This document shows, in pieces, positions 9,301 through 19,156 of a stretch of DNA of 54,207 nucleotides. This DNA comes from Nemertoderma westbladi (taxonomy: Eukaryota > Xenacoelomorpha > Nemertodermatida > Nemertodermatidae). The notes under the pieces are model-generated. The model saw nothing but the letters and a program-made list of their open reading frames with translations, was not told where the DNA came from and did no database searches. A program made the translations under genes and the position numbers. Positions within the stretch are counted from its first letter, which is position 1. Each line of letters starts with the position of its first letter. The DNA lies in NCBI GenBank assembly GCA_032718475.1, contig JAUCBJ010004807.1:1-54207 (forward strand), written 5' to 3'.

Positions 9301-12300
9301 GTACCACCACCTACCGGTCCCCAGTCTGTGGTGAGTACCCCTACCTTACCGGTCCCCAGTCAGTGGTGAGTACCACCACCTACCGGTCCCCAGTCTGTGG
9401 TGAGTACCCCTACCTTACCGGTCCCCAGTCTGTGGTGAGTACCCACACCTACCTGTCCCCAGTCTGTGGTGAATACCCCTACCTTACCGGTCCCCAGTCT
9501 GTGGTGAGTACCCCTACCTTACCGGTCCCCAGTCTGTGGTGAGTACCCACACCTACCTGTCCCGAGTCTGTGGTGAATACCCCTACCTTACCGGTCCCCA
9601 GTCTGTGGTGAGTACCCACACCTACCGGTCCCCAGTCTGTGGTGAGTACCCCTACCTTACCGGTCCCCAGTCTGTGGTGAGTACCCACACCTACCTGTCC
9701 CCAGTCTGTGGTGAGTACCCCTACCTTACCGGTCCCCAGTCTGTGGTGAGTACCCCTACCTTACCGGTCCCCAGTCTGTGGTGAGTACCCCTACCATACC
9801 GGTCCCCAGTCTGTGGTGAGTACCCCTACTTACCGCACCCCACTCTGTGGTGAGTATACCCCCATGGTCCTAATTGGCTCCTTTTTTTAATCTTACAGGT
9901 TACTGCTGAAATCGCTTTCGTAGACCCGCCATCGGGATGCAGCCCACCTACGAATCCCGAAGCTCTGATTGGTAGAATCGCCGTTGTGATTAGGGGGGAA
10001 TGCATGTTTATTGATAAAGTTAGGCTTTTGCAGAAGTACGCTAATGATGGTTCTAAAGGTGTTCTGGGTGTTATCATAGTAGGTAAGTATGTTAAGGTAG
10101 TAGTTGGTAAGGGGGGGGCTCATGTTTTAAAATATTGTTCGGTTGAACAACTCTCGAGAATGTGAAGGAATTGTCACGAAAATTAATTATTTTTCACTAT
10201 TATTTTTTCATTGGGTGATTTATATATTGGTTCTGGCCTTCCTGCAGCACTAGAAGGGAGGCTCCGTATTGGTTGATTTATATATTGGTTCTGACCTCCG
10301 TGTAGCACTAGAAGGGAGGCTCCGTATTGGGTGATTTATATATTGGTTCAGGCCTCCGTGCAGCACTAGAAGGGAGGCTCCGTATTGGGTGATTTATATA
10401 TTGATTCTGGTCTCCGTGCAGCACTAGAAGGGAGGCTCGGTATTGGGTGATTTATATATTGGTTCAGGCCTCCGTGCAGCACTATAGAAGGGAGGCTCCG
10501 TATTGGTTGATTTATATATTGGTTCTGGCCTCCGTGCAGCACTAGAAGGGAGGCTCCCTATTGGGTGATTTATATATTGGTTCAGGCCTCCGTGTAGCAC
10601 TAGAAGGGAGGCTCGGTATTGGTTGATTTATATATTGGTTCAGGCCTCCGTGCAGCACTAGAAGGGAGGCTCCGTATTGGGTGATTTATATATTGGTTCT
10701 GGCCTTCCTGCAGCACTAGAAGGGAGGCTCCGTATTGGGTGATTTATATATTGGTTCAGGCCTCCGTGCAGCACTAGAAGGGAGGCTCCGTATTGGGTGA
10801 TTTATATATTGGTTCTGGCCTTCCTGCAGCACTAGAAGGGAGGCTCCGTATTGGGTGATTTATATATTGGTTCAGGCCTCCGTGCAGCACTAGAAGGGAG
10901 GCTCCGTATTGGGTGATTTATATATTGGTTCTGGCCTTCCTGCAGCACTAGAAGGGAGGCTCCGTATTGGGTGATTTATATATTGGTGCAGGCCTCCGTG
11001 CAGCACTAGAAGGGAGGCTCCGTATTGGGTGATTTATATATTGGTTCTGGCCTCCGTGCAGCACTAGAAGGGAGGCTCCGTATTGGGTGATTTACATATT
11101 GGTGCAGGCCTCCGTGCAGCACTAGAAGGGAGGCTCCGTATTGGGTGATTTATATATTGGTTCAGGCCTCCGTGCAGCACTAGAAGGGAGGCTCCTCCGT
11201 ATTGGGTGATTTATATATTGGTTCAGGCCTCCGTGCAGCACTTGAAGGGAGGCTCGGTATTGGGTGATTTATATATTGGTTCTGGCCCTCCTGCAGCACT
11301 AGAAGGGAGGCTCCGTATTGGGTGATTTATATATTGGTGCAGGCCTCCGTGCAGCACTAGAAGGGAGGCTCCGTATTGGGTGATTTATATATTGGTTCTG
11401 GCCTCCGTGCAGCACTAGAAGGGAGGCTCCGTATTGGGTGATTTATATATTGGTTCTGGCCTCCGTGCAGCACTAGAAGGGAGGCTCCGTATTGGGTGAT
11501 TTATATATTGGTTCTGACCTCCGTGTAGCACTAGAAGGGAGGCTCGGTATTGGGTGATTTATATATTGGTTCAGGCCTCCGTGCAGCACTAGAAGGGAGG
11601 CTCCGTATTGGGTGATTTATATATTGGTTCTGGCCTTCCTGCAGCACTAGAAGGGAGGCTCCGTATTGGGTGATTTATATATTGGTGCAGGCCTCCGTGC
11701 AGCACTAGAAGGGAGGCTCCGTATTGGGTGATTTATATATTGGTTCTGGCCTCCGTGCAGCAATAGAAGGGAGGCTCCGTATTGGGTGATTTATATATTG
11801 GTTCAGGCCTCCGTGCAGCACTAAAAGGGAGGCTCCGTATTGGGTGATTTATATATTGGTTCAGGCCTCCGTGCAGAACTAGAAGGGAGGCTCCGTATTG
11901 GGTGATTTATATATTGGTTCAGGCCTCCGTGCAGCACTAGAAGGGAGGCTCCGTATTGGGTGATTTATATATTGGTTCTGGCCTCCGTGCAGCACTAGAA
12001 GGGAGGCTCCTCCGTATTGGGTGATTTATATATTGGTTCTGGCCTCCGTGTAGCACTAGAAGGGAGGATCCGTATTGGGTGATTTATATATTGGTTCTGG
12101 CCTCCGTGCAGCACTAGAAGGGAGGCTCCGTATTGGGTGATTTATATATTGGTTCTGGCCTTCCTGCAGCACTAGAAGGGAGGCTCCGTATTGGGTGATT
12201 TATATATTGGTTCTGGCCTTCCTGCAGCACTAGAAGGGAGGCTCCGTATTGGGTGATTTATATATTGGTTCAGGCCTCCGTGCAGCACTAGAAGGGAGGC

Positions 12301-15300
12301 TCCGTATTGGGTGATATATGAATTCGTTCTGGCCTTCCTGCAGCACTAGAAGGGAGGCTCCGTATTGGGTGATTTATATATTGGTTCTGGCCTTCCTGCA
12401 GCACTAGAAGGGAGGCTCCGTATTGGGTGATTTATATATTGGTTCAGGCCTCCGTGCAGCACTAGAAGGGAGGCTCCGTATTGGGTGATATATGAATTCG
12501 TTCTGGCCTTCCTGCAGCACTAGAAGGGAGGCTCCGTATTGGGTGATTTATATATTGGTTCAGGCCTCCGTGCAGCACTAGAAGGGAGGCTCCGTATTGG
12601 GTGATTTATATATTGGTTCTGACCTCCGTGTAGCACTAGAAGGGAGGCTCCGTATTGGGTGATTTATATATTGGTTCTGGCCTCCGTGCAGCACTAGAAG
12701 GGAGGCTCCGTATTGGGTGATTTATATATTGGTTCTGGCCTTCCTGCAGCACTAGAAGGGAGGCTCCATATTGGGTGATTTATATATTGGTTCTGGCCTC
12801 CGTGCAGCACTAGAAGGGAGGCTCCGTATTGGGTGATTTATATATTGGTTCAGGCCCTCCTGCAGCACTAGAAGGGAGGCTCCATATTGGGTGATTTATA
12901 TATTGGTTCTGGCCTCCGTGCAGCACTAGAAGGGAGGCTCCGTATTGGGTGATTTATATATTGGTTCAGGCCTTCCTGCAGCACTAGAAGAGAGGCTCCG
13001 TATTGGGTGATTTATATATTGGTTCTGGCCTCCGTGTAGCTCTAGAAGGGAGGCTCCGTATTGGGTGATTTATATATTGGTTCAGGGCTCCGTGCATCAC
13101 TAGAAGGGAGGCTCCTCCGTATTGGGTGATTTATATATTGGTTCAGACCTCCGTGTAGCACTAGAAGGGAGGCTCCGCATTGGGTGATTTATATATTGGT
13201 TCTGGCCTCCGTGCAGCACTAGAAGGGAGGATCCGTATTGGGTGATTTATATATTGGTTCAGGGCTCCGTGCATCACTAGAAGGGAGGCTCCGTATTGGG
13301 TGATTTATATATTGGTTCAGGCCTCCGTGCAGCACTAGAAGGGAGGATCCGTATTGGGTGATTTATATATTGGTTCAGGGCTCCGTGCATCACTAGAAGG
13401 GAGGCTCCGTATTGGGTGATTTATATATTGGTTCAGGCCTCCGTGCAGCACTAGAAGGGAGGCTCCGTATTGGGTGATTTATATATTGGTTCAGACCTCC
13501 GTGCAGCACTAGAAGGGAGGATCCGTATTGGGTGATTTATATATTGGTTCAGGCCTCCGTGCAGCACTAGAAGGGAGGCTCCGTATTGGGTGATTTATAT
13601 ATTGGTTCAGGCCTCCGTGCAGCACTAGAAGGGAGGCTCCGTATTGGGTGATTTATATATTGGTTGAGGCCTCCGTGCAGCACTATAGAAGGGATGCTCC
13701 GTATTGGGTGATTTATATATTGGTTCAGACCTCCGTGCAGCACTATAGAAGGGAGGCTCCGTATTGGGTGATTTATATATTGGTTGAGGCCTCCGTGTAG
13801 CACTAGAAGGGAGGATCCGTATTGGGTGATTTATATATTGGTTCAGGCCTCCGTGCAGCACTAGAAGGGAGGCTCCGTATTGGGTGATTTATATATTGGT
13901 TGAGGCCTCCGTGTAGCACTAGAAGGGAGGCTCCGTATTGGGTGATTTATATATTGGTTCAGGCCTCCGTGCAGCACTATAGAAGGGAGGCTCCGTATTG
14001 GGTGATTTATATATTGGTTCTGGCCTCCGTGCAGCACTAGAAGGGAGGCTCCGTATTGGGTGATTTATATATTGGTTGAGGCCTCCGTGCAGCACTATAG
14101 AAGGGATGCTCCGTATTGGGTGATTTATATATTGGTTCAGACCTCCGTGCAGCACTATAGAAGGGAGGCTCCGTATTGGGTGATTTATATATTGGTTCAG
14201 GCCTCCGTGTAGCACTAGAAGGGAGGCTCCGTATTGGGTGATTTATATATTGGTTGAGGCCTCCGTGCAGCACTATAGAAGGGATGCTCCGTATTGGGTG
14301 ATTTATATATTGGTTCAGGCCTCCGTGCAGCACTATAGAAGGGAGGCTCCGTATTGGGTGATTTATATATTGGTTCAGGCCTCCGTGTAGCACTAGAAGG
14401 GAGGCTCCGTATTGGGTGATTTATATATTGGTTCAGGCCTCCGTGCAGCACTTAGAAGGGAGGCTCCGTATTGGGTGATTTATATATTGGTTCAGGCCTC
14501 CGTGCAGCACTAGAAGGGAGGATCCGTATTGGGTGATTTATATATTGGTTCTGGCCTCCGTGCAGCACTAGAAGGGAGGCTCCGTATTGGGTGATTTATA
14601 TATTGGTTCAGGCCTCCGTGCAGCACTATAGAAGGGAGGCTCCGTATTGGGTGATTTATATATTGGTTCAGGCCTCCGTGCAGCACTAGAAGAGAGGCTC
14701 CGTATTGGGTGATTTATATATTGGTTCAGGCCTCCGTGTAGCACTAGAAGGGAGGCTCCGTATTGGGTGATTTATATATTGGTTCTGGCCTTCGTGCAGC
14801 ACTAGAAGGGAGGCTCGGTATTGGGTGATTTATATATTGGTTCAGGCCTCCGTGCAGCACTAGAAGGGAGGATCCGTATTGGGTGATTTATATATTGGTT
14901 CAGGCCTCCGTGCAGCACTGGAAGGGAGGCTCCGTATTGGGTGATTTATATATTGGTTCAGGGCTCCGTGCATCACTAGAAGGGAGGCTCGGTATTGGGT
15001 GATTTATATATTGGTTCAGGCCTCCGTGCAGCACTATAGAAGGGATGCTCCGTATTGGGTGATTTATATATTGGTTCAGGCCTCCGTGCAGCACTAGAAG
15101 AGAGGCTCCGTATTGGGTGATTTATATATTGGTTCAGGCCTCCGTGTAGCACTAGAAGGGAGGCTCCCTATTGGGTGATTTATATATTGGTTCTGGCCTT
15201 CGTGCAACACTAGAAGGGAGGCTCCTCCGTATTGGGTGATTTATATATTGGTTCAGGCCTCCGTGCAGCACTAGAAGGGAGGCTCCGTATTGGGTGATTT

Positions 15301-17551
15301 ATATATTGGTTCAGGCCTCCGTGCAGCACTAGAAGGGAGGCTCCGTATTGGGTGATTTATATATTGGTTCAGACCTCCGTGTAGCACTAGAAGGGAGGCT
15401 CCGTATTGGGTGATTTATATATTGGTTCTGGCCTTCCGTGCAGCACTAGAAGGGAGGCTCCGTATTGGGTGATTTATATATTGGTTCTGGCCTTCCGTGC
15501 AGCACTAGAAGGGAGGCTCCGTATTGGGTGATTTATATATTGGTTCAGGCCTCCGTGCAGCACTAGAAGGGAGGCTCCGTATTGGGTGATTTATATATTG
15601 GTTCAGGCCTCCGTGCAGCACTAGAAGGGAGGCTCCGTATTGGGTGATTTATATATTGGTTCAGACCTCCGTGTAGCACTAGAAGGGAGGCTCCGTATTG
15701 GGTGATTTATATATTGGTTCTGGCCTTCCTGCAGCACTAGAAGGGAGGCTCCGTATTGGGTGATTTATATATTGGTTCTGGCCTTCCGTGCAGCACTAGA
15801 AGGGAGGCTCCGTATTGGGTGATTTATATATTGGTTCAGGCCTCCGTGCAGCACTAGAAGGGAGGCTCCTCCGTATTGGGTGATTTATATATTGGTTCAG
15901 ACCTCCGTGTAGCACTAGAAGGGAGGCTCCGTATTGGGTGATTTATATATTGGTTCTGGCCTTCCGTGCAGCACTAGAAGGGAGGCTCCGTATTGGGTGA
16001 TTTATATATTGGTTCTGGCCTTCCTGCAGCACTAGAAGGGAGGCTCCGTATTGGGTGATTTATATATTGGTTCAGACCTCCGTGTAGCACTAGAAGGGAG
16101 GCTCGGTATTGGGTGATTTATATATTGGTTCAGGCCTCCGTGCAGCACTAGAAGGGAGGCTCCGTATTGGGTGATTTATATATTGGTTCAGGCCTCCGTG
16201 CAGCACTAGAAGGGAGGATCCGTATTGGGTGATGTATATATTGGTTCTGGTCTCCGTGCAGCACTAGAAGGGATGTCCGAAAATCCGGGATTTACTCAGA
16301 CGTCCTTTATGGACGACCCCCAAGGAGTATTGAGTCTTGTTGGAGATCTGTGCATTGTACTTGACACAGTGAACCCGACATTTGAAGGCACCATTATTGT
16401 GAGCCAAATGTGTATTAATCAAGTCAATTCCTTCACTTTGTGACAGTAAAGGCACCTAAGCAAAAGGCAGTTCGGGTTCACAAATGGACACTTTATATAT
16501 AGTTGAACGCCATCAAAGTGAGTTATGGAGCTGTAACTATATATATTTTGGCAATAGGTTTATTTATATATGGTAATGCAGTTGCATTATCATATATAAA
16601 TAAACCTTTGATAGATTAGAAATTTTCGCATGAGTCAGAAATCGTATTGTCCCAATAACACAATGAGACCTTCGATCCCCCGCATTGAAACCTTTAATCT
16701 TTGAAAAGTGAATTGATTATCTGCAGACAACATCGACGGTACCAGTTCCAGTGTCACCTCCGGTTTCTCTATGTCGGGAGATGGAGTTGAAGACGTAACC
16801 ATTCCTTCCGTGTTTCTCTTCAATTCTGAGGGGGCGCTGCTTCGTCATATGTATAAGGGTTCTAGCCATCATCTCGTAATACACATGGGTCGGGAGCTTA
16901 TACCTCCAGGTAGGATAGTTAAACACACACATGGAGCTTATACCTCCAGGTAAGATAGTAAAACACACATGGAGCTTATACCTCCAGGTAGGATAATAAA
17001 ACACACACACGGGTCGGGAGCTTATACCTCCAGGTAGGATAGTAGTACACATGGAGCTTATACTTCCAGGTAGGATAGTAGTACACATGGAGCTTATACT
17101 TCCAGGTAGGATAGTAGTACACATATACAAGGAGCTTATATATACCTCTAACTATTATTGAATTGATTATTTTTTCGCAGAGTTAGTTAAACTGCGGTAT
17201 GACTCTTCCGAAACCGAAGATGCTTCCCATATTATAGAAGGTGCTGGACAATCAGCTGATGATAAAGAATGCCCAGCGCTTATTGGTAGATGCCCAAACC
17301 ACTGGAGTTACTTATTCGGATTGCCGGATGCCAAAAAACGACAGGCAGACGTTTGTCCGGCTCCAAATCATACAGCCGGACATTCAAAGGACATTATTGT
17401 ACAAGGTTCCATCTCTACTGCAAGCGTTACCGACTGCACGGGGTCAGGTCCCAGCAGAACGAGGACTGATGTAGACTCAACATCAAGCAGCACAAACTCG
17501 GCTTCCAGCAGTGAAAACTCAAGACCAAAACTCTCCCAGTTCCCACCATAA
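6257..17551 (+). CDS. EDEM3-like: EDEM3-like protein, 3' portion of a spliced gene (six exons, GH47 domain outside the window)
   Basis: Exons at 6257-6380, 7331-7478, 7964-8155, 9899-10082, 16727-16909 and 17181-17551 join with consistent phases into about 400 residues ending at TAA 17549-17551. EDEM proteins are ER-lumen GH47 mannosidase-family proteins that trim N-glycans on misfolded glycoproteins for ERAD; EDEM3 adds a protease-associated (PA) domain after the GH47 domain. Diagnostic pieces here are ITIVQLSDGRLQLFH (exon 2), AAFMEEMMEINKKQ (exon 3), a PA half with GECMFIDKVR (exon 4), and MSGDGVEDVTIPSVFLFNSE (exon 5). The catalytic domain should lie upstream of the window. The tail ends in QFPP and lacks the KDEL retention signal of vertebrate EDEM3. 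Expression is not shown by the sequence, but intact phases argue against a pseudogene. Confidence 0.78.
6381..6821. other. Intron 1, unique part
   Basis: AT-rich intronic DNA with an (AT)n microsatellite at about 6644-6664. A good pyrimidine-rich stretch, ACTTTATTTCACTTGCCATT, leads into the first copy of the 56-bp array, suggesting that the ancestral acceptor was at 6833. Confidence 0.6.
6822..7365 (+). repeat. 56-bp minisatellite made of a 3' splice site plus exon 2 start, about 10 copies
   Basis: Units start at 6822 and every 56 bp to 7270; a shortened junction then leads to the last unit at 7319. Each unit contains the acceptor TTGCCATTGCAG, then 34-36 bases identical to the start of exon 2 (TGACACGGACGAGGTTACAA and on), then GTAATGGTTA. 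The acceptor AGs end at 6833, 6889, 6945, 7001, 7057, 7113, 7169, 7225, 7281 and 7330. Only the last copy runs into the rest of exon 2. Reading from an earlier copy shifts frame (56 is not a multiple of three) and meets TAG in the next unit, so the last acceptor must be the productive one. Confidence 0.95.
7331..7478 (+). CDS. EDEM3-like exon 2
   Basis: It is bounded by TTGCCATTGCAG and TCTTCG|GTAAGT. One base completes the codon from exon 1; 49 codons follow, ending in phase 0. The translation DTDEVTIEYISAAEFDPTNK then RHVATLNLMGITIVQLSDGR resembles the segment that leads into the PA domain of EDEM3. The first ~35 bases are repeated nine more times upstream in the 56-bp array. Confidence 0.8.
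7479..7963. other. Intron 2
   Basis: 485 bp between GTAAGT (7479) and TATAAATTTCAG (ends 7963). An open frame runs through its second half into exon 3, but it has no recognisable content and the consensus acceptor argues for intron. It is the only intron besides intron 1's left part without a large array. Confidence 0.7.
7964..8155 (+). CDS. EDEM3-like exon 3
   Basis: 64 codons, phase 0 at both ends. It encodes STSQENYQLGAAFMEEMMEI, then a helical QALHQRLETRILQ segment and VSYPYLGTVVLTASPSQFGP, which begins the PA domain beta structure in EDEM3-like proteins. The donor is CAGTCAGTG|GTGAGT at 8155/8156. If this donor is skipped, the frame runs into the repeat array and stops at 8263. The last ~20 exonic bases are the seed of the following array, so the exact donor used cannot be fixed by sequence alone. 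Confidence 0.78.
8136..9856 (+). repeat. 34/35-bp minisatellite made of the exon 3 end plus its splice donor, about 50 copies
   Basis: The unit CCGGTCCCCAGTCTGTGGTG + AGTACCC... alternates between a 35-bp form (CCCCTACCTTA) and a 34-bp form (CCCACACCTA). The pair gives a 69-bp dimer. Each unit contains the donor-like GTG|GTGAGT (sometimes GTGAAT) and, just upstream, a pyrimidine-rich acceptor-like CCTACCTTACCGGTCCCCAG. The array fills intron 3 from the end of exon 3 to just before the pyrimidine tract and TTACAG acceptor of exon 4. The 69-bp dimer is a multiple of three, which is why long open frames (up to 220 codons) occur here on both strands. Confidence 0.95.
9899..10082 (+). CDS. EDEM3-like exon 4: first half of the PA domain
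   Basis: Preceded by CTTTTTTTAATCTTACAG and followed by GTAG|GTAAGT. 61 codons plus one base. The translation VTAEIAFVDPPSGCSPPTNP, then ALIGRIAVVIRGECMFIDKV, then GVLGVIIV shows the classic PA-domain pattern: a conserved Cys region, IGRIAVVxRGxCMF, then a hydrophobic strand. Codon phase with exon 5 gives an Asp across the junction. Confidence 0.85.
10211..16274. repeat. 58-bp minisatellite, about 104 copies
   Basis: Consensus TTGGGTGATTTATATATTGG then TTCAGGCCTCCGTGCAGCAC then TAGAAGGGAGGCTCCGTA. Variants include CTTCCTGCAG versus CTCCGTGCAG, a 2-bp insertion (CTATAGAAG), a 3-bp insertion (CTCCTCCG) and TCTGG versus TCAGG. Variants are arranged in runs and alternations, which indicates higher-order duplication. 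Each unit has an acceptor-like TATATATTGGTTCTGGCCTT...TGCAG, but unlike the other arrays it does not copy a flanking exon. No coding potential. Confidence 0.95.
16310..16390 (-). pseudogene. Short LINE A-related relic
   Basis: On the - strand this reads RVHCVKYNAQISNKTQYSLG, matching the C-terminal region of LINE A copy 2 (RVHCVKYNAHISNQTLYNIG, near 20010-20075). The flanking sequence is too diverged to set ends. It sits directly at the right edge of the 58-bp array. Confidence 0.65.
16556..16607. repeat. 52-nt near-perfect hairpin
   Basis: Two 25-base arms (AGGTTTATTTATATATGGTA/ATGCA and its complement, one mismatch) separated by two bases. It could be a small MITE remnant or simply a palindrome. 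Nothing else supports a functional RNA. Confidence 0.85.
16727..16909 (+). CDS. EDEM3-like exon 5: second half of the PA domain
   Basis: It is bounded by GATTATCTGCAG and CCTCCAG|GTAGGA. Two bases complete the Asp codon from exon 4; 60 codons and one base follow. It reads DNIDGTSSSVTSGFSMSGDG, then VEDVTIPSVFLFNSEGALLR. The GDG-x2-D-x-TIP-x-VFLF pattern is the most characteristic EDEM3 PA-domain block seen here. The last ~20 exonic bases plus the donor are repeated downstream. Confidence 0.85.
16891..17125 (+). repeat. About 39-bp minisatellite made of the exon 5 end plus its splice donor, 6 copies
   Basis: GGAGCTTATACCTCCAG|GTAGGATAGT is repeated with donors after 16909, 16949, 16987, 17033, 17069 and 17105 (spacings 40, 38, 46, 36, 36), and a degenerate seventh start lies near 17131. 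Spacers are CA-rich. The first copy is the real exon end; the others lie in intron 5. Confidence 0.92.
17181..17551 (+). CDS. EDEM3-like terminal exon
   Basis: The acceptor is ATTATTTTTTCGCAG. Two bases complete a Glu codon; 122 further codons then end at TAA (17549-17551). It begins ELVKLRYDSSETEDASHIIE, has a Cys-containing middle (KECPALIGRCPNHW), and a Ser/Thr-rich tail (DSTSSSTNSASSSENSRPKL). There is no KDEL-like ER retention motif. I see no donor-like site before the stop that would clearly allow another exon, but cannot exclude alternative 3' splicing. Confidence 0.75.
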
Positions 17552-19156
17552 CGGATAAAGTTGGTTAATAATCTTGTTCGTAGCATATAGAAGGTACATA
17601 GAACTTCTCCTTGGGTGGCAGAGAATATGGCAATTTTAATGCAATCTTTAAACCAGCGATAGGAAATAGGTGGAATGGGTTCACGATTTGGGTTGGGATT
17701 ATGGTGAATGTTGGCGTTTATTAAGTTATCATTTAAATTTTAAAACATTATTTATTGGGTTTCATCCATTCTGAAAACATGTTTGAAAAATTCGTTTTTT
17801 TCTCAATAATATATTTTAAAATTTGTTGATTAATCTACCTTTGTTTCACTAATTTGAGAAAATTAGTTCATGAATCTTTTTTACTAATTTTTCAGCCTAC
17901 AACTCACCTCACACGCTGAACAGTTTCCTTGTTTTCCACCCTTTCTGCCCTCGTGTGTTTTCCACTCGTTTCCACAAAACTTGCCAACTCCTGTAAAACT
18001 GTAGAAATTAACTAAACTGGAAATCAATGAAAAATAGCTCACTTTTTCCGAATAACAGTCATATTTTACAACGTTTTCTAAATTTCTTTCGAAATAGATA
18101 TGAATTTTTGTTTTATTAATTTTGCCCGTATTTGTTTAACATGAAAACCATTTTGACATATTTGTTTAAGTGCAACTTCTTTAGAAGATAAGAGTCTAAC
18201 AGGTTGAAGATTTCAGAAATTTATGCCACAATTCAATATCCCAGGGTTCTTTATTGTCTATTATTGCAATTGTTTGGTGCGTATTATATTATATTATATT
18301 AAATTATAACGGTTTTCGGTTTAGTTTTATTTTGAAACAGACTATTATTATAATCATGAGTAACATTTTCAACAAATGAATTGTGTTATGATAATGGAGG
18401 TTGTGATCGAACATTGTACCGGCTGCTATTCGATCTACGGGACAGGACATTCGTTACCGGTTCCAAGATACGTGAGGACTTCGCGCAGTACGACACAGCA
18501 TAGCAATAAATTTGTGTTAAATTGAAACTGAAATTTAATTTTATCAAGACATTCTCGATAATAAAAATATTCATTGACCACTAAGTTAGGTTATTGCCTT
18601 CATTTGGGATGGAAACGCGCATTAATCAATAAGTGGCAACAACCACCACAAAAACCCTTGACCGAGCACTAAACAACAGATATTTTGACCCATGCAAACA
18701 AATATAAACCTAGGCGCTAAACCCGATATTTTACATTTCATTTTATATTGTTTCATTGGTATTTTATTCTGGTGACTCTAATCGGTGAGAGCCTATTGTC
18801 TTGTCCTTGGCACCCTCTCTTGTTCAGGTACCACGATCCGTGTATATATGTTAGTTGTACCAGATCTGGGTTGAATGCCTTGTAGTTGGTGAATCTGGTG
18901 CTGCCTGATGCTTGAGTTCGAGTTTGGCCTGATCTTAGACATCATTGACTACCAACAGCAAAGCTCCTTGCATAATGTATCTGTGGTAGCTTCCTCTGTT
19001 CGACTCTTGTGAGAGCTCAATGATGTTAAGAACTTAGATTTGGGAATTCCTATGATGATGCTGATGTGCTCCGAACCAGCTTCTATATATGGTTAATGGT
19101 AGTCATGGTTATGGTAGTCATGGTTATGATAATAATTACTTAAGAGTTCAAAAGAA
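17552..19156. other. 3' flank of the EDEM3-like gene, non-coding
   Basis: AT-rich, no gene seen. AATAAA occurs at 18504-18509 and could serve for polyadenylation, but its distance (about 950 bp after the stop) leaves this open. A (TATTA)n-like run lies at about 18281-18303. Confidence 0.5.

Larger units (their letters stand above)
10083..16726. other. Intron 4 (6.6 kb), almost entirely minisatellite
   Basis: Runs from GTAAGT to ATTGATTATCTGCAG. About 6.06 kb is the 58-bp array. The remainder holds a LINE relic (about 16310-16390), a 52-nt perfect-type hairpin and ~110 bp of ordinary intron. The intron splits the PA domain. Confidence 0.8.

Noticed and set aside
8880-9542. 220-codon open frame with repeated GEYPYLTGPQSVVST
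   Set aside because: It is the 69-bp dimer of the intron 3 minisatellite. The opposite strand is open as well, and the real exon 3 frame stops at 8263 if read through.
13567-15094. Several 60-120-codon open frames on the - strand (LHGGLNQYINHPIRSLPS repeats)
   Set aside because: They are readings through the 58-bp minisatellite and break at each length variant.
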